Source: Lachnospiraceae bacterium
Lineage (GTDB): Bacteria > Bacillota > Clostridia > Lachnospirales > Lachnospiraceae
Length of the DNA: 64,000 nt
Assembly: GCA_017439665.1 (NCBI GenBank)
Contig: JAFSIS010000030.1
Location: forward strand, 19,801-83,800
Direction of reading: 5' to 3'
Of the stretch, positions 26,580 through 35,775 are shown in pieces (position 1 is the first letter of the stretch; every line of letters begins with the position of its first letter). The position numbers were made by a program, and so were the translations under genes. Under the pieces are notes generated by a model, which saw only the letters and a list, made by a program, of their open reading frames with translations, was not told where the DNA came from and did not search any database.

Positions 26580-28073
26580 CTAGCCGGCACAGCCGCAGCC
26601 ACCTGTATGTCCATAGGCATCCATACAGTCTAAGGCAGGATTTTTCATACAAAGATGGACTGCTGCTTTTTTAAAGGTCATGGGCAGAGCCAGAATATTG
26701 GGATTCTCCCCCACAAATTTCTTTTTCGCATCGGCCAGTGCCTCTTCAAAGCTTTCTCTGGTCTTTAATCCCATTCCCCTTGCATAGCCCGGTTCCTGGG
26801 CTCCCACGATATAGATGGCACTGGTATTCATTTCTGCAATATGGCCGCAGGACATCATGGAAAAGCCGTGGAAGGGATGAAAAGCATTGGTAAAGCGGTA
26901 TTTTCGGATATACTCTTCGTTGGTGGCAAAATATTCACCATAGCGGTTCATATCCGGCAGGATATTCATATGGTCATGCTGGAAGAGCTCATACACTTCT
27001 CTTAAATAGGGCCAGAGCTCATCGTGGAAATAGCCGTTACAGGTGGATGCACAGATCAGCACACATTGATCACTCATGATCCTTTTGAACCGAAGGACCT
27101 GTGCACTTAAGGCCTGCATCATCATAATGGGATTGGTTCCCATGCCATCTCCATAGTGGAATTTCTGCGGCATACCGAATACCAGAACATCATATTTTTT
27201 CTCTGCCCAATGGACATAGGTACGCTTATCTGCCACCTTCCAGCTTAAAGGCATCATCTCTTTTGCATAGCCGGAAAAAACAGCAATCTGGCGGGAAGAG
27301 GTATCCAGCACCGCATCACAGCAGAAAAAGGGATGGCCCATTTTCTCTTCCATGTGCATACTGATCTCATCGAACTTACTGCGCATCAGACTTCCGCCGT
27401 TAACAGGAGTAAAATCCTTTCTGTGCATAACTGAAGGGACATGGTGACTGGCAATGGAGCGCCAGTTGGTAATTCCCGTTGCACTGTGCTTGTAGCCTCC
27501 CGAATATCCCCCATAGGGATTTCCCTGAACATGACCAATCAGAATGGGAATATCACAGTCAAAAACATATTTATTCATGACTACCGGATCTCCTCTGTCC
27601 GTGCAGCCCAGGTCGATCATATGATCCGGATCCTCACTGTCGTGGCTGATGATCTGCCCCGTTGGCCAGAATTCATTGAACAGCTCCTCTCCGAAAAGGG
27701 CCCTGGCATCTCCCTCCTTGCTTCGGGGATGGAGCCCATTGGAAATAATGAACAGAATATCCTTTTTTTCCACTCCTGCTGCATAAAGCTCCTTTAAGAT
27801 CAGCTTAATACTCATCTTCCGATGGCTGGTAGGCTGTTCTCCACCTTTTACCCTGTCGGGTACGATGAAGGTCACGGTACTTCCTTTATGAGCCAATTCT
27901 GTCAGGGTTGGCATACCGATGGGATTTGCCAGACTTTCCAGATAAGCCGCTTCCAGCTGATCCTCCGGAATAAAGTCAGGATCCTTCACCGTTTCTCCGG
28001 GAATAAAAATATCCGTATTGTCAGGAAGTTCTGCCGTCATCACTCCCTGTCCGTATTCAAAATCCAGTTTCAT
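26580..28073 (-). CDS. LarA-like (lactate racemase/nickel-pincer family) protein
   Basis: 497 residues from ATG 28071-28073 (MKLDFEYGQG; GGAGAGGT site); the ORF is open 63 bases further. It has the family's IVPDRVKGGEQ-type N-domain, an NGLHPRS loop and GGYSGGYKHSATGI, which aligns with the family's Lys region that carries the pincer cofactor. The His of the usual EPH segment reads GNP here (GHVQGNPYGGY). It ends GGCGCAG, a Cys-rich tail. LarA-family enzymes epimerise 2-hydroxy acids with a Ni-pincer nucleotide; no larBCE genes are in the window. Substrate unknown. Confidence 0.8.
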   Translation of the reverse strand: MKLDFEYGQGVMTAELPDNTDIFIPGETVKDPDFIPEDQLEAAYLESLANPIGMPTLTELAHKGSTVTFIVPDRVKGGEQPTSHRKMSIKLILKELYAAGVEKKDILFIISNGLHPRSKEGDARALFGEELFNEFWPTGQIISHDSEDPDHMIDLGCTDRGDPVVMNKYVFDCDIPILIGHVQGNPYGGYSGGYKHSATGITNWRSIASHHVPSVMHRKDFTPVNGGSLMRSKFDEISMHMEEKMGHPFFCCDAVLDTSSRQIAVFSGYAKEMMPLSWKVADKRTYVHWAEKKYDVLVFGMPQKFHYGDGMGTNPIMMMQALSAQVLRFKRIMSDQCVLICASTCNGYFHDELWPYLREVYELFQHDHMNILPDMNRYGEYFATNEEYIRKYRFTNAFHPFHGFSMMSCGHIAEMNTSAIYIVGAQEPGYARGMGLKTRESFEEALADAKKKFVGENPNILALPMTFKKAAVHLCMKNPALDCMDAYGHTGGCGCAG

Positions 28074-28089
28074 TTCTACCTCTCCTTTC

Positions 28090-28192
28090 GCCGCCTTCGG
28101 CGGCATTTTAATCACAGGAACTTTGTTCATTTGCACAAAGTTCGTGAGGAAAGTTTACTTTCCTCGACTCTCCCTTCTACCGCCTTCGGCGG
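28090..28192. repeat. Cluster of four short hairpins upstream of the LarA-like gene
   Basis: Four inverted repeats in about 100 bases: GCCGCCTTCGGCGGC (28090-28104), GAACTTTGT/ACAAAGTTC (28118-28143), GAGGAAAG/CTTTCCTC (28146-28165) and CCGCC/GGCGG (28180-28192). The first and last share CCGCCTTCGGCGGCATTTT. They lie between the isomerase and LarA-like genes, where differential mRNA stability or partial termination is plausible. Confidence 0.6.
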
Positions 28193-28200
28193 CATTTTCA

Positions 28201-29037
28201 TCATTTTTCCATATACAGACGGATGATCTTAAGATATTCCTCCGGATAATAACCGATCTCGCCGCTGAAACGGGTTAAGGCAATCAGCCCTCCGTCAATT
28301 TCAGGGATGGATGCCAGCATGGCTGCATTATCCTGTTTTAATCCGCCGCCATAAACAATATCCATGCCTCCCGTTTTCTCTTTGACAAAACGGGCTATTT
28401 TCGTGATATACTCCTTGTCTGCCGGTGTTTTTCCAGGCCCGATGGACCAGATGGGCTCATAGGCAATGACCACCCTTTCCTTATCCACATCCTTTAACCC
28501 GATCTCAAGCTGATCCCCCAATACCTTTTCCCAGTGTTCCTGTTCTTCACTTTTCTCACCTATACAGTAGAGTACCTTCATTCCTCTGGCGATAGCACAT
28601 CGGATCTCCTGATTCAACAGACGATTGACAGCAGCTGTATCCGTCACCCCGGCCTCTGCCAATACTCCCGCTTTATCGTTACGTTCTTCACAATGTCCGA
28701 TAATGGTGGTGGTACAGCCCACAGCCACCATAGAGGATGCACTGCGGTTACTGGTAAAGGCTCCGAAATTTCCTCCCACTGCTGTATCCATACGGTAGAC
28801 GCTCTGACAGCCGATCTGCAGGGGACTGTCCTTTCCCTTTGCTGCCACGGCTCCCAGAAGATGTGCCTCGGGAAAATACATGGCAAACTCCACCTCTTTC
28901 GGATCGTAGCTTTTTAACTCTTCCTGGGTAGATTCCACAATGACTCTGGCCCAGTCTTGCAAAGGAGCAAGACGGTTTACACCGCCATATTCTACAGGAA
29001 CGTCAAACCGCTTAAGATTCAAATAAATATGCTTCAT
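28201..29037 (-). CDS. Triosephosphate isomerase-family protein
   Basis: 278 residues, longer than standard TIM (about 250). Active-site His in IIGHCEERN and Glu in AYEPIWSIGPGKTP are intact; the phosphate loop YGGGL is present. The N-terminal Lys loop is unusual (YLNLKRFDVP instead of GNWKMN). A specialised isomerase acting on the aldolase product of the next gene upstream is likely. Confidence 0.85.
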   Translation of the reverse strand: MKHIYLNLKRFDVPVEYGGVNRLAPLQDWARVIVESTQEELKSYDPKEVEFAMYFPEAHLLGAVAAKGKDSPLQIGCQSVYRMDTAVGGNFGAFTSNRSASSMVAVGCTTTIIGHCEERNDKAGVLAEAGVTDTAAVNRLLNQEIRCAIARGMKVLYCIGEKSEEQEHWEKVLGDQLEIGLKDVDKERVVIAYEPIWSIGPGKTPADKEYITKIARFVKEKTGGMDIVYGGGLKQDNAAMLASIPEIDGGLIALTRFSGEIGYYPEEYLKIIRLYMEK

Positions 29038-29051
29038 GGATCTTCCACCTC

Positions 29052-30206
29052 CTAAATCCCCGCCTGTTTATACCGCTTAGCCATCTTCTCCAGAGTAACC
29101 TGCTCTACTCCGGGCGCATGGCCAAAGCTGGCAAATCTTACGATTAGTGTCCCAACCACTTCTTTCACACCATCCTCAATACATTTACATATCCTGCCCA
29201 CATGCTCATCGGGGATATTTCCTGTCATCACCGTATCCATAATGGGTGTGATAAAGACTCTGGGATCAAAGGCTGTTTTATTTTTTTCCAGAAGCTCATA
29301 GATTCCTCCGATGGATGCACTGGTTCTGAGAGCCTTCTCCCTGGCAAAAAGCTCCTTCATATTCCGGGTTACGGCCAGGCGAATATCCGTATCCACGTTG
29401 ATCTTATTGATACCACAATGGGAAGCCTCAATAAGCTGGTTTACATCAATTCCATAGGTATTGGTCAGTTCTCCTCCCAGAGCATTGATTTCCTCCACAA
29501 TATACTGTGGCACGGTGGATGAGCCGTGACTGACCAGATACCCCTCGATTCCTTCATGACGGAGGCATTCCTTGATGGCTATGGCAATTTCCTTACGGAT
29601 GACTGCGTTTTTTCCCTTATTTGCCCCGTGCATGGTTCCATAGCTGATGGCAAGAGCATCCACCTTCGTCTTTTTAAAGAAGGTAATGGCATCCATGGGA
29701 TTGGTGTAGGTACTTCCTGCCGAAAAGACATGGTCCTCCACTCCTGCCAGAACCCCCAGCTCTCCTTCCACCGTAACTCCCCGTTCATGGGCATATTTAA
29801 CCACCTCACGGGTCAATTCCATATTCTCTTCAAAGGGAAGGGAGCTTCCGTCGATCATCACGCTGGTATAGCCTCCTTCAATGGCCGCAATACAGGAATC
29901 CAGGTTCTTCCCATGATCCAGGTGAAGAGCAATGGGAATAGGACTGTCACTGCCGTAGGTTCTTACTGCATCGGCAATATTCCTGGCTCCTTTCTTTTTA
30001 TCTTCTAAAGTAGCATTCATAAAGTCTGTTCTGCCGCCCATAAAACCGTTTGCCAGATCTGCCCCCTGTAAAATTGCCGGGCTTCTGAACATTTCATGGA
30101 CCTCAATTACCGCTTTGGCCTGACAGACCGCATTTACATTGAAGGCTCCCTGGGCATAATCTCTCTTATCTGCCGCCTCTAGGATTGCTCTCATCGGTAC
30201 TAACAT
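29052..30206 (-). CDS. Class II ketose-bisphosphate aldolase
   Basis: 384 residues, long for the family. Zinc and catalytic motifs HLDHGKNLDSC, VEGELGVLAG and a late NVDTDIRLA are visible, plus VSHGSST. Cleaves a ketose 1,6-bisphosphate to dihydroxyacetone phosphate and an aldehyde. With the PFK upstream and the isomerase downstream it forms a lower-glycolysis-like module. Fructose- or tagatose-type substrate cannot be decided. Confidence 0.88.
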   Translation of the reverse strand: MLVPMRAILEAADKRDYAQGAFNVNAVCQAKAVIEVHEMFRSPAILQGADLANGFMGGRTDFMNATLEDKKKGARNIADAVRTYGSDSPIPIALHLDHGKNLDSCIAAIEGGYTSVMIDGSSLPFEENMELTREVVKYAHERGVTVEGELGVLAGVEDHVFSAGSTYTNPMDAITFFKKTKVDALAISYGTMHGANKGKNAVIRKEIAIAIKECLRHEGIEGYLVSHGSSTVPQYIVEEINALGGELTNTYGIDVNQLIEASHCGINKINVDTDIRLAVTRNMKELFAREKALRTSASIGGIYELLEKNKTAFDPRVFITPIMDTVMTGNIPDEHVGRICKCIEDGVKEVVGTLIVRFASFGHAPGVEQVTLEKMAKRYKQAGI

Positions 30207-30272
30207 ATCTTCTCCCTTTCCGCCGCCTTTGACGGCCTTCTGATCACAGTGGTTTTGTATAACAGTGTAAAA

Positions 30273-31442
30273 CTATTCCTGATTAAAATGAGTCATTTGG
30301 GTGAGCTTTCCCCCCAACAACGGTCTGCACCATTCCTTAAAGCTTTCCGTTACTCCATTTCCTTCTTCATTGATAAACGCTTTCGGCATGGTCTTCTCCA
30401 CCAGCATCACCTCCTCAATATCTACCAAAAATGGCTCTATCCGGTAGGGTGATGTGGATAGTCGTCTGAAAGCCACCATTTTCCCGCTTTCTTTCTGAAG
30501 AACTGCTCTGCAGGCCAGCTCTCCGGCCAGCTCTGCTTCCTCACGATCCACAGAGCTCTGCAAGAGGATTGATGCCCTTCCCAAAAGTCCCGGCTTTTCT
30601 CCTCTGGCCTTATAGCCCAGCCGTTTAATGACAAGCCCTGCAAGGTAGGAACTGACATCTCCGAAATAGGTTGCCCTTCCGGTCTTAAAAATGGGTTCTA
30701 CCACAGGATTTCCCTCCTGATCCTTAAGCCCCTCACTGACCACTATCACAATTCCTTTTTTCCGTGTTAACAGCTTCTTCACATCTTCTATATATTGATC
30801 TTCATCGAAGGGAATCTCCGGCAGATAGATCAGATCCGGTCCCGGTCCTCCATCATCTGATGCCAGAGCCGCTGCTGCCGTTATCCAGCCTGCATTCCTT
30901 CCGGAAGCCTCCATCACCACTACATGAATGGGAAGTCCCCGGACATCTGCACAAAGCTCTCTGGTACTCTGGGCAATGAACCGGGCCGCACTGCCAAAGC
31001 CCGGGGAGTGGTCGGTAACGGAAATATCATTATCCATGGTTTTGGGAATTCCCATCACTGCAATATCCATTCCTTTATTCCTGCAGGTTTTATGGAGCTT
31101 TCCACAGGTATCCATGGTTCCGTTTCCACCGTTAAAAAGCACGTAACCGATCTCCCATTTTATCAGTACCTCTGCCATTCGCTCATATTCCTTCTCACCA
31201 AGCTCATCTCTGGAGGTTCCGATGGCACTGCCCGGAGTCTGCAGCAAAAGCTGCAGCTTATCATCCGGCACCTCCTCCAGAGAAATAAATTTCTCTCTCA
31301 GCACCCCTCCGGTACCGTTTTTGGCCCCATAGATCCTTCCGATCTGAGGATATTTTCCGGCTTCCTTAAGGGCTCCGTACAAGGATGCATTCAGGACTGC
31401 CGTAGGTCCTCCCCCATGAATGATCAAGAGATTTTTTTTCAT
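30273..31442 (-). CDS. 6-phosphofructokinase-family sugar kinase
   Basis: 389 residues. Typical PFK fold: GGGPTAVLNASLYG near the start, NGGNGTMDT (in place of GGDGT/S), GIPKTMDND and a later MEASGRNAGW. The Lys in PKTMDND is the residue associated with pyrophosphate-type PFKs, but the GGNGT motif is not the usual GGDD of those, so donor specificity is open. Same transcript as aldolase and isomerase; may act on tagatose-6-P or another ketose phosphate. Confidence 0.85.
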   Translation of the reverse strand: MKKNLLIIHGGGPTAVLNASLYGALKEAGKYPQIGRIYGAKNGTGGVLREKFISLEEVPDDKLQLLLQTPGSAIGTSRDELGEKEYERMAEVLIKWEIGYVLFNGGNGTMDTCGKLHKTCRNKGMDIAVMGIPKTMDNDISVTDHSPGFGSAARFIAQSTRELCADVRGLPIHVVVMEASGRNAGWITAAAALASDDGGPGPDLIYLPEIPFDEDQYIEDVKKLLTRKKGIVIVVSEGLKDQEGNPVVEPIFKTGRATYFGDVSSYLAGLVIKRLGYKARGEKPGLLGRASILLQSSVDREEAELAGELACRAVLQKESGKMVAFRRLSTSPYRIEPFLVDIEEVMLVEKTMPKAFINEEGNGVTESFKEWCRPLLGGKLTQMTHFNQE

Positions 31443-31457
31443 CTTAACCTCCTACTC

Positions 31458-32132
31458 TTAAAACAAATGTTCGATATTCAGATCATGGATGATCGACACA
31501 ATCTCCTTCGTTCTGCTGCAGCCGAATTTCCTTAAAAGTCCTTTGATCTGTGTTTTGATCGTACTCACCTCCACACAACGGACACGGGCAATCTCCTGTA
31601 CCTTACAGCCCTGCAGCAAAAGCCTGATCAGATCATGCTCTGTGGAAGTCAGCTTGGAAAGATTGTTGATAAAAAACAGAAGGCTTCTTTCACTTTTCTG
31701 TAAACGCGCATATTCCTGCATGACCATTTCATGCACCCTGCCCTGCATGATCGGCTTACCCGCCATGGCACAGCGGATATGGTACAGAATTTCTTCATCG
31801 GGACATCCCTTTACCAGATAATCAATGGCTCCTGCTCCCATGGCAGTAACCACAATATCCCTGGTTTCATGGACAGAAAGAAAAATGATCCTCTCATCCG
31901 GATTTTCCCTCCGAAGTGCTTCCGTAGCAAGTATTCCCGCGTTGGTCTGTTCCATTTCGATATCCATAAGGATCAGATCATGGGGAATTTGGGCAGCCAT
32001 ACTGACAATCTCCCTGCCGCTGGCAGCCATCCCCGCCACTTCCATATCCTCCTGCCTGTTGATCAGTTCACTCATATCCTCCCGAAGCAGCTGAAAATCA
32101 TCTGCGATCAGGATTCGTATGGTCTCCCCCAT
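31458..32132 (-). CDS. NarL/LuxR-family response regulator
   Basis: 224 residues. Receiver ADDFQLL, phospho-Asp in LILMDIEM, VKGCPDEEIL; C-terminal helix-turn-helix LTSTEHDLIRLLLQGC and VEVSTIKTQIKGLLRKFG. Lies between the sensor kinase and the PFK gene, so it probably controls this block. Confidence 0.92.
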   Translation of the reverse strand: MGETIRILIADDFQLLREDMSELINRQEDMEVAGMAASGREIVSMAAQIPHDLILMDIEMEQTNAGILATEALRRENPDERIIFLSVHETRDIVVTAMGAGAIDYLVKGCPDEEILYHIRCAMAGKPIMQGRVHEMVMQEYARLQKSERSLLFFINNLSKLTSTEHDLIRLLLQGCKVQEIARVRCVEVSTIKTQIKGLLRKFGCSRTKEIVSIIHDLNIEHLF

Positions 32133-32151
32133 CGGTATCTCGTCTCCTTTA

Positions 32152-33645
32152 TCAGTTATAGCGGGGAAGCATGATAAAAAACCGGCTTCCCACCTGGGGT
32201 TTTGTTTCCACCTTCATAAAGCCAAGATGGCCCTTTACCACTTCTCTGGCAAAGTACAATCCCATTCCCCAGTTATGATTGGAATTTTTACTGGAATAGA
32301 AAGGTTCAAAAATTTTTTTCACCTGTTCTCTGGTCATTCCTTTTCCATTATCCTCCACTTCAATCACCGTATATAAGCGTTCATTGTAACACTTCAAAGC
32401 GATCTTACCCCTATGGGGATCTGCCGATTCGTTTACTGCATCCTGAGCATTGATCAGCAGGTTGGAAAGAGCTTCACACAGCTGTGCCTTATCTGCCAGA
32501 ACGGTAATCGCCCCCGGCACGATACATTCCACCATTTCTTCCGGATATTTCCTGTGAAAGCGCTCCACAGCCTCATGAAAAATCTCCTGAACCTCCAGGG
32601 GTGCCATATAGATGGCGTTAGTCTTTACACAGCGATACAGCTCATCCATCCTTTCCAGCATAGAGCTGTTAAGCTCCTCCAGAACATCTATATTTTCCCT
32701 GATCTTTTCAATATCTGCCTTCTCTCCTTCGCAGAGAGAGCGAAGCCGCTTATGTACCACTCTGGAGGCCAGCAGCTGGTTTTTGATCCCGTGGACGAAC
32801 ATGGAGGCTCCCACCTTAGCCATGTTGAATTTACGCTGCATGACCATGTCTTCTTTATGTTCTTCAAACATTCCCGTGGTGTATTTAAAAAGGCTGTAAA
32901 AGCCCATTACCGTACACACCAGCATGATCCCGACCAGACCGATATAGCTGACAAGCCCGGGGTTGATCTGCAGATATCCAATTCCTCTGGGCCAGATAAA
33001 ATCCATGCTGTAGAAACGGTATACCTGTCCCGGATCCTGCTGATAATAAAGAAGATAGAGGATCGCCATGGCCAGTATACAGGCAGTAATCTGACCGAAC
33101 TGACGTTTACAGAACTTCATGGTAATACTTTTATATTCGTAAAGGAGAAGCAGTCCCCCCACCACCAGATAAGCCGTCAGCCATCCATGTGATCCTTCCG
33201 TGATCAAATTCTGCAGTCCCGGCCGTTTTTCCGTAATCATCCGATAAACCTGAGGGTAGTAAAGGATCAGATTGGTGGCCGGAAAAACCATGGCCGCATA
33301 CTTGATCCACCTGTTTTTCCGCACCCATTCGATCATGGAATAATGGAGGGATATTTCTGCAAAAAAGAGAGGAAACAGGGTTCTTCCCAGAGCGATCAAA
33401 AAGCCCAGCTGATTTAACGTAATCCCCAAATACCTTATCCGGTTTAAGATATCACGGGAAAAATACAAAAACAGCAGGATATCTTCGGAAATTCCTCCTT
33501 TTTTTGCAATAAAGATCATCACTCCACAGATTTCCAGACCTAAGCTTATACATAAGCCCAGGAGCAGAAAGGCTTCCTGATTTCGTTTTACGGCAAAGAT
33601 GATGAAGGACGCCAATACCAGACATACACTTAGCAGGATCAGCAT
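32152..33645 (-). CDS. Multi-pass membrane sensor histidine kinase
   Basis: 497 residues: about seven N-terminal transmembrane helices, then a HisKA_3-like helix (VHGIKNQLLASRVVHKRL) and an ATPase domain with N box LSNLLINAQDAVNES, G1 EVEDNGKGM and G2 GMGLYFAREVV. Its ATG lies inside the end of nagA (7-base overlap), indicating coupled translation of nagA and the sensor. Ligand unknown; the context suggests the block's substrate. Confidence 0.9.
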   Translation of the reverse strand: MLILLSVCLVLASFIIFAVKRNQEAFLLLGLCISLGLEICGVMIFIAKKGGISEDILLFLYFSRDILNRIRYLGITLNQLGFLIALGRTLFPLFFAEISLHYSMIEWVRKNRWIKYAAMVFPATNLILYYPQVYRMITEKRPGLQNLITEGSHGWLTAYLVVGGLLLLYEYKSITMKFCKRQFGQITACILAMAILYLLYYQQDPGQVYRFYSMDFIWPRGIGYLQINPGLVSYIGLVGIMLVCTVMGFYSLFKYTTGMFEEHKEDMVMQRKFNMAKVGASMFVHGIKNQLLASRVVHKRLRSLCEGEKADIEKIRENIDVLEELNSSMLERMDELYRCVKTNAIYMAPLEVQEIFHEAVERFHRKYPEEMVECIVPGAITVLADKAQLCEALSNLLINAQDAVNESADPHRGKIALKCYNERLYTVIEVEDNGKGMTREQVKKIFEPFYSSKNSNHNWGMGLYFAREVVKGHLGFMKVETKPQVGSRFFIMLPRYN

Positions 33646-34793
33646 AGATCGATCCGTCTTCCGCCGACGAAAACGTCTGCGATATTATTATCACCATCCA
33701 GAATGACCAGATCCGCATCCTTCTGATCTGCAAGATATCCCTTCCGGTCTGAAATCTTTAACAGATTTGCGGGATTTTCCGTGAGCAGCGGAATAATTTC
33801 CTCCAAAGGCCTTCCGGTGAAGGAAAGCAAATTCTTCAAGGCCACATCCTGGGTCAGAGTGCTTCCCGCACGAACACCGCTATCTGCCAGCTTGGCATCT
33901 CCATCTACAACCACCACATCATTTACACCCAGCTTGTAGTTTCCGTCGGGTAAACCGGCAGCCATAATGGAGTCCGTGATCGCTACCACCTTATCCAGTC
34001 CCTTGGTTTTCAGCAAAAGGCGTACTGTACCGGGATGCAGATGGCGTCCGTCACAGATGGCCTCACAATAGATATCCGATTCCAGGGCCGCTCCCATAAT
34101 GGCCGGAAAATGCTGGTGCAGAAGCTTCATGGCATTAAAGGTGTGGGTGCAGCTTTCTGCTCCCTGATGGATGGCCTCCCAGGCAGTATCGTAATCGGCT
34201 CCGGAATGGCCGATGGCTACCGTAAGACCCAGTTCCTTCATGGCCGGAATATCCTCATTAAGCCCTTCGATTTCCGGGGAGATCGTCATATATTTAATCT
34301 TCCCTTTCGCTCTTTCCTGATACTCCTTTAACAAAGGCAGATTTCTGGTCTGCAGCAGATATTCGGGCATGGCTCCTTTATATTCCGTGGAGAGAAAAGG
34401 CCCTTCCAGATGGATACCCAGTAAATTTGCTCCCTGACTTTCCTTTTTTTGATGCTCATTAAACTGATCGATACACCATAGCGTCTGTTCCCTGGTATCC
34501 GTCAGCACTGAACACAGCCAGGAGGTGGTTCCCCTGGTTGCCACAAAACGGCAGATTTTTTCCAGTTCCTCTGCTGTTGCCGCATTTACATCTACGCCCA
34601 CAGAGCCATGGGTATGTACATCAATAAAGCCGGGAACAATTCGCTTCCCTGCAGCATCATAGATTTTTGCATCTTCCGGAATCCTTTCTTTGGCATCCAG
34701 AATTTCCAGCCTGCCCTCCGTAATCTTTATGGTTTTTTCCTGAAATTGATGATCAATATAGGCTTCACCATGAATAAAATACTGCTCCTTCAT
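33639..34793 (-). CDS. nagA: N-acetylglucosamine-6-phosphate deacetylase family
   Basis: 384 residues from ATG 34791-34793 (MKEQYFIHGEAY; GAGAGGAAAG site). Amidohydrolase motifs GFIDVHTHGSVG, HLEGPFL, AIGHSGA, CTHTFNAM and AITDSIMAAG are intact. Removes acetyl from an N-acetyl-hexosamine 6-phosphate. Neighbours a NagB-like gene upstream and a sensor kinase downstream. Confidence 0.9.
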   Translation of the reverse strand: MKEQYFIHGEAYIDHQFQEKTIKITEGRLEILDAKERIPEDAKIYDAAGKRIVPGFIDVHTHGSVGVDVNAATAEELEKICRFVATRGTTSWLCSVLTDTREQTLWCIDQFNEHQKKESQGANLLGIHLEGPFLSTEYKGAMPEYLLQTRNLPLLKEYQERAKGKIKYMTISPEIEGLNEDIPAMKELGLTVAIGHSGADYDTAWEAIHQGAESCTHTFNAMKLLHQHFPAIMGAALESDIYCEAICDGRHLHPGTVRLLLKTKGLDKVVAITDSIMAAGLPDGNYKLGVNDVVVVDGDAKLADSGVRAGSTLTQDVALKNLLSFTGRPLEEIIPLLTENPANLLKISDRKGYLADQKDADLVILDGDNNIADVFVGGRRIDLC

Positions 34794-34847
34794 CTTTCCT
34801 CTCCCCTTTCGCATCTCTTTTTATGATCCACCCGTCCACTTATCCGG

Positions 34848-35666
34848 TCAGGGAAGATTTGCTACAAATTCTGTAAACTTCAGATTGATATCCGGGTGGT
34901 CCTGCAAAAGACTTACCGGAAAATCTGCACTCTTTTCTCCATAAGCTGCTCTTCTTACCACTGCTCTGTGCCAGTCTCTGAAGCAGCCCAGACGAATCTT
35001 TTTTGCCTGGGAAATCTCATGAATACCGATGGTAATGCAATAATGAGGCATATCCTCCAGTGCTCCGTTTAAATCCCCCACAGAATTGATAGCCCTGGTC
35101 TCAGGGGAAATCGGCAGTACACGGGTAGGCAGCTGTAAAAATTCCTCCGGTGTTTTGGAAGCATCTGCCTCATTAAAGGCTACATGGCCGTTTATTCCAA
35201 TTCCTCCAAAGCAGATATCTACTCCTCCAAGTCTGTCAATAACCTCCTGAATATAGCCCGGATTATCCGGATCCGGAAAAATCCTCTGCTCTTCGGACAT
35301 GACCAGCTCAGGCTTTATTTGGGTATACACATTCCGATCCATAAATCCCCTGAAGCTTAAGGGATGTTCCTTAGGAATCCACTTTCTATCGTCGGTCAGG
35401 TATTCGTCCATATTGATGAACCAGACATTCTTCAGGCTGATATTCTGTTCATTGACCATATCTACAAAGAAAGGATACTGGCCTACGGGACCAACCGGAC
35501 AGATAAATACGGTATTTTCCCCCAGTCCATTCTTTCGTTTGATCTCCTCTGCCATTTCTTTTGCCAAAGCCTTAAAAACAGCAGGATTATCTTCCATAAC
35601 AATGAGCGGTATCCGCGGATGCTTTAACAGCTCTTCTTTTGTATAACCATAGTACTCGTGACTCAT
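34848..35666 (-). CDS. Glucosamine-6-phosphate deaminase-like protein (NagB family)
   Basis: 272 residues of the NagB/RpiA/SugE fold. Conserved NMDEYL and GIGINGHVAFNEAD; the usual catalytic Asp before G-H-x-AFNE reads Asn here and the GLATGSTP phosphate loop reads CPVGPVGQYP. The protein may be an isomerase/deaminase with a shifted substrate rather than a typical NagB. It is the first gene of the nagA-kinase-aldolase block. Confidence 0.8.
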   Translation of the reverse strand: MSHEYYGYTKEELLKHPRIPLIVMEDNPAVFKALAKEMAEEIKRKNGLGENTVFICPVGPVGQYPFFVDMVNEQNISLKNVWFINMDEYLTDDRKWIPKEHPLSFRGFMDRNVYTQIKPELVMSEEQRIFPDPDNPGYIQEVIDRLGGVDICFGGIGINGHVAFNEADASKTPEEFLQLPTRVLPISPETRAINSVGDLNGALEDMPHYCITIGIHEISQAKKIRLGCFRDWHRAVVRRAAYGEKSADFPVSLLQDHPDINLKFTEFVANLP

Positions 35667-35706
35667 ACTTCCCTCTCATTCTGCTTAAAGCCTTTTACTT
35701 TTTTGT

Positions 35707-35747
35707 GAGAGTAAAACAGGACTGCCTCCGGGCAGCCCTGTTCTCTC
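35707..35747 (-). terminator. Terminator after the ABC importer operon
   Basis: Minus strand: GAGAACAGGGCTGCC/GGCAGTCCTGTTTTACTC, an interrupted stem with a T-rich 3' side. It separates the ABC importer genes from the nagB-like operon. Confidence 0.7.
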
Positions 35748-35775
35748 AACTACCGTTTAATCGGAAGTTTATTAT

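Noticed and set aside
28090..28192. Small CRISPR array or riboswitch
   Set aside because: Hairpins differ in sequence and there is no regular spacing; no known riboswitch core seen.
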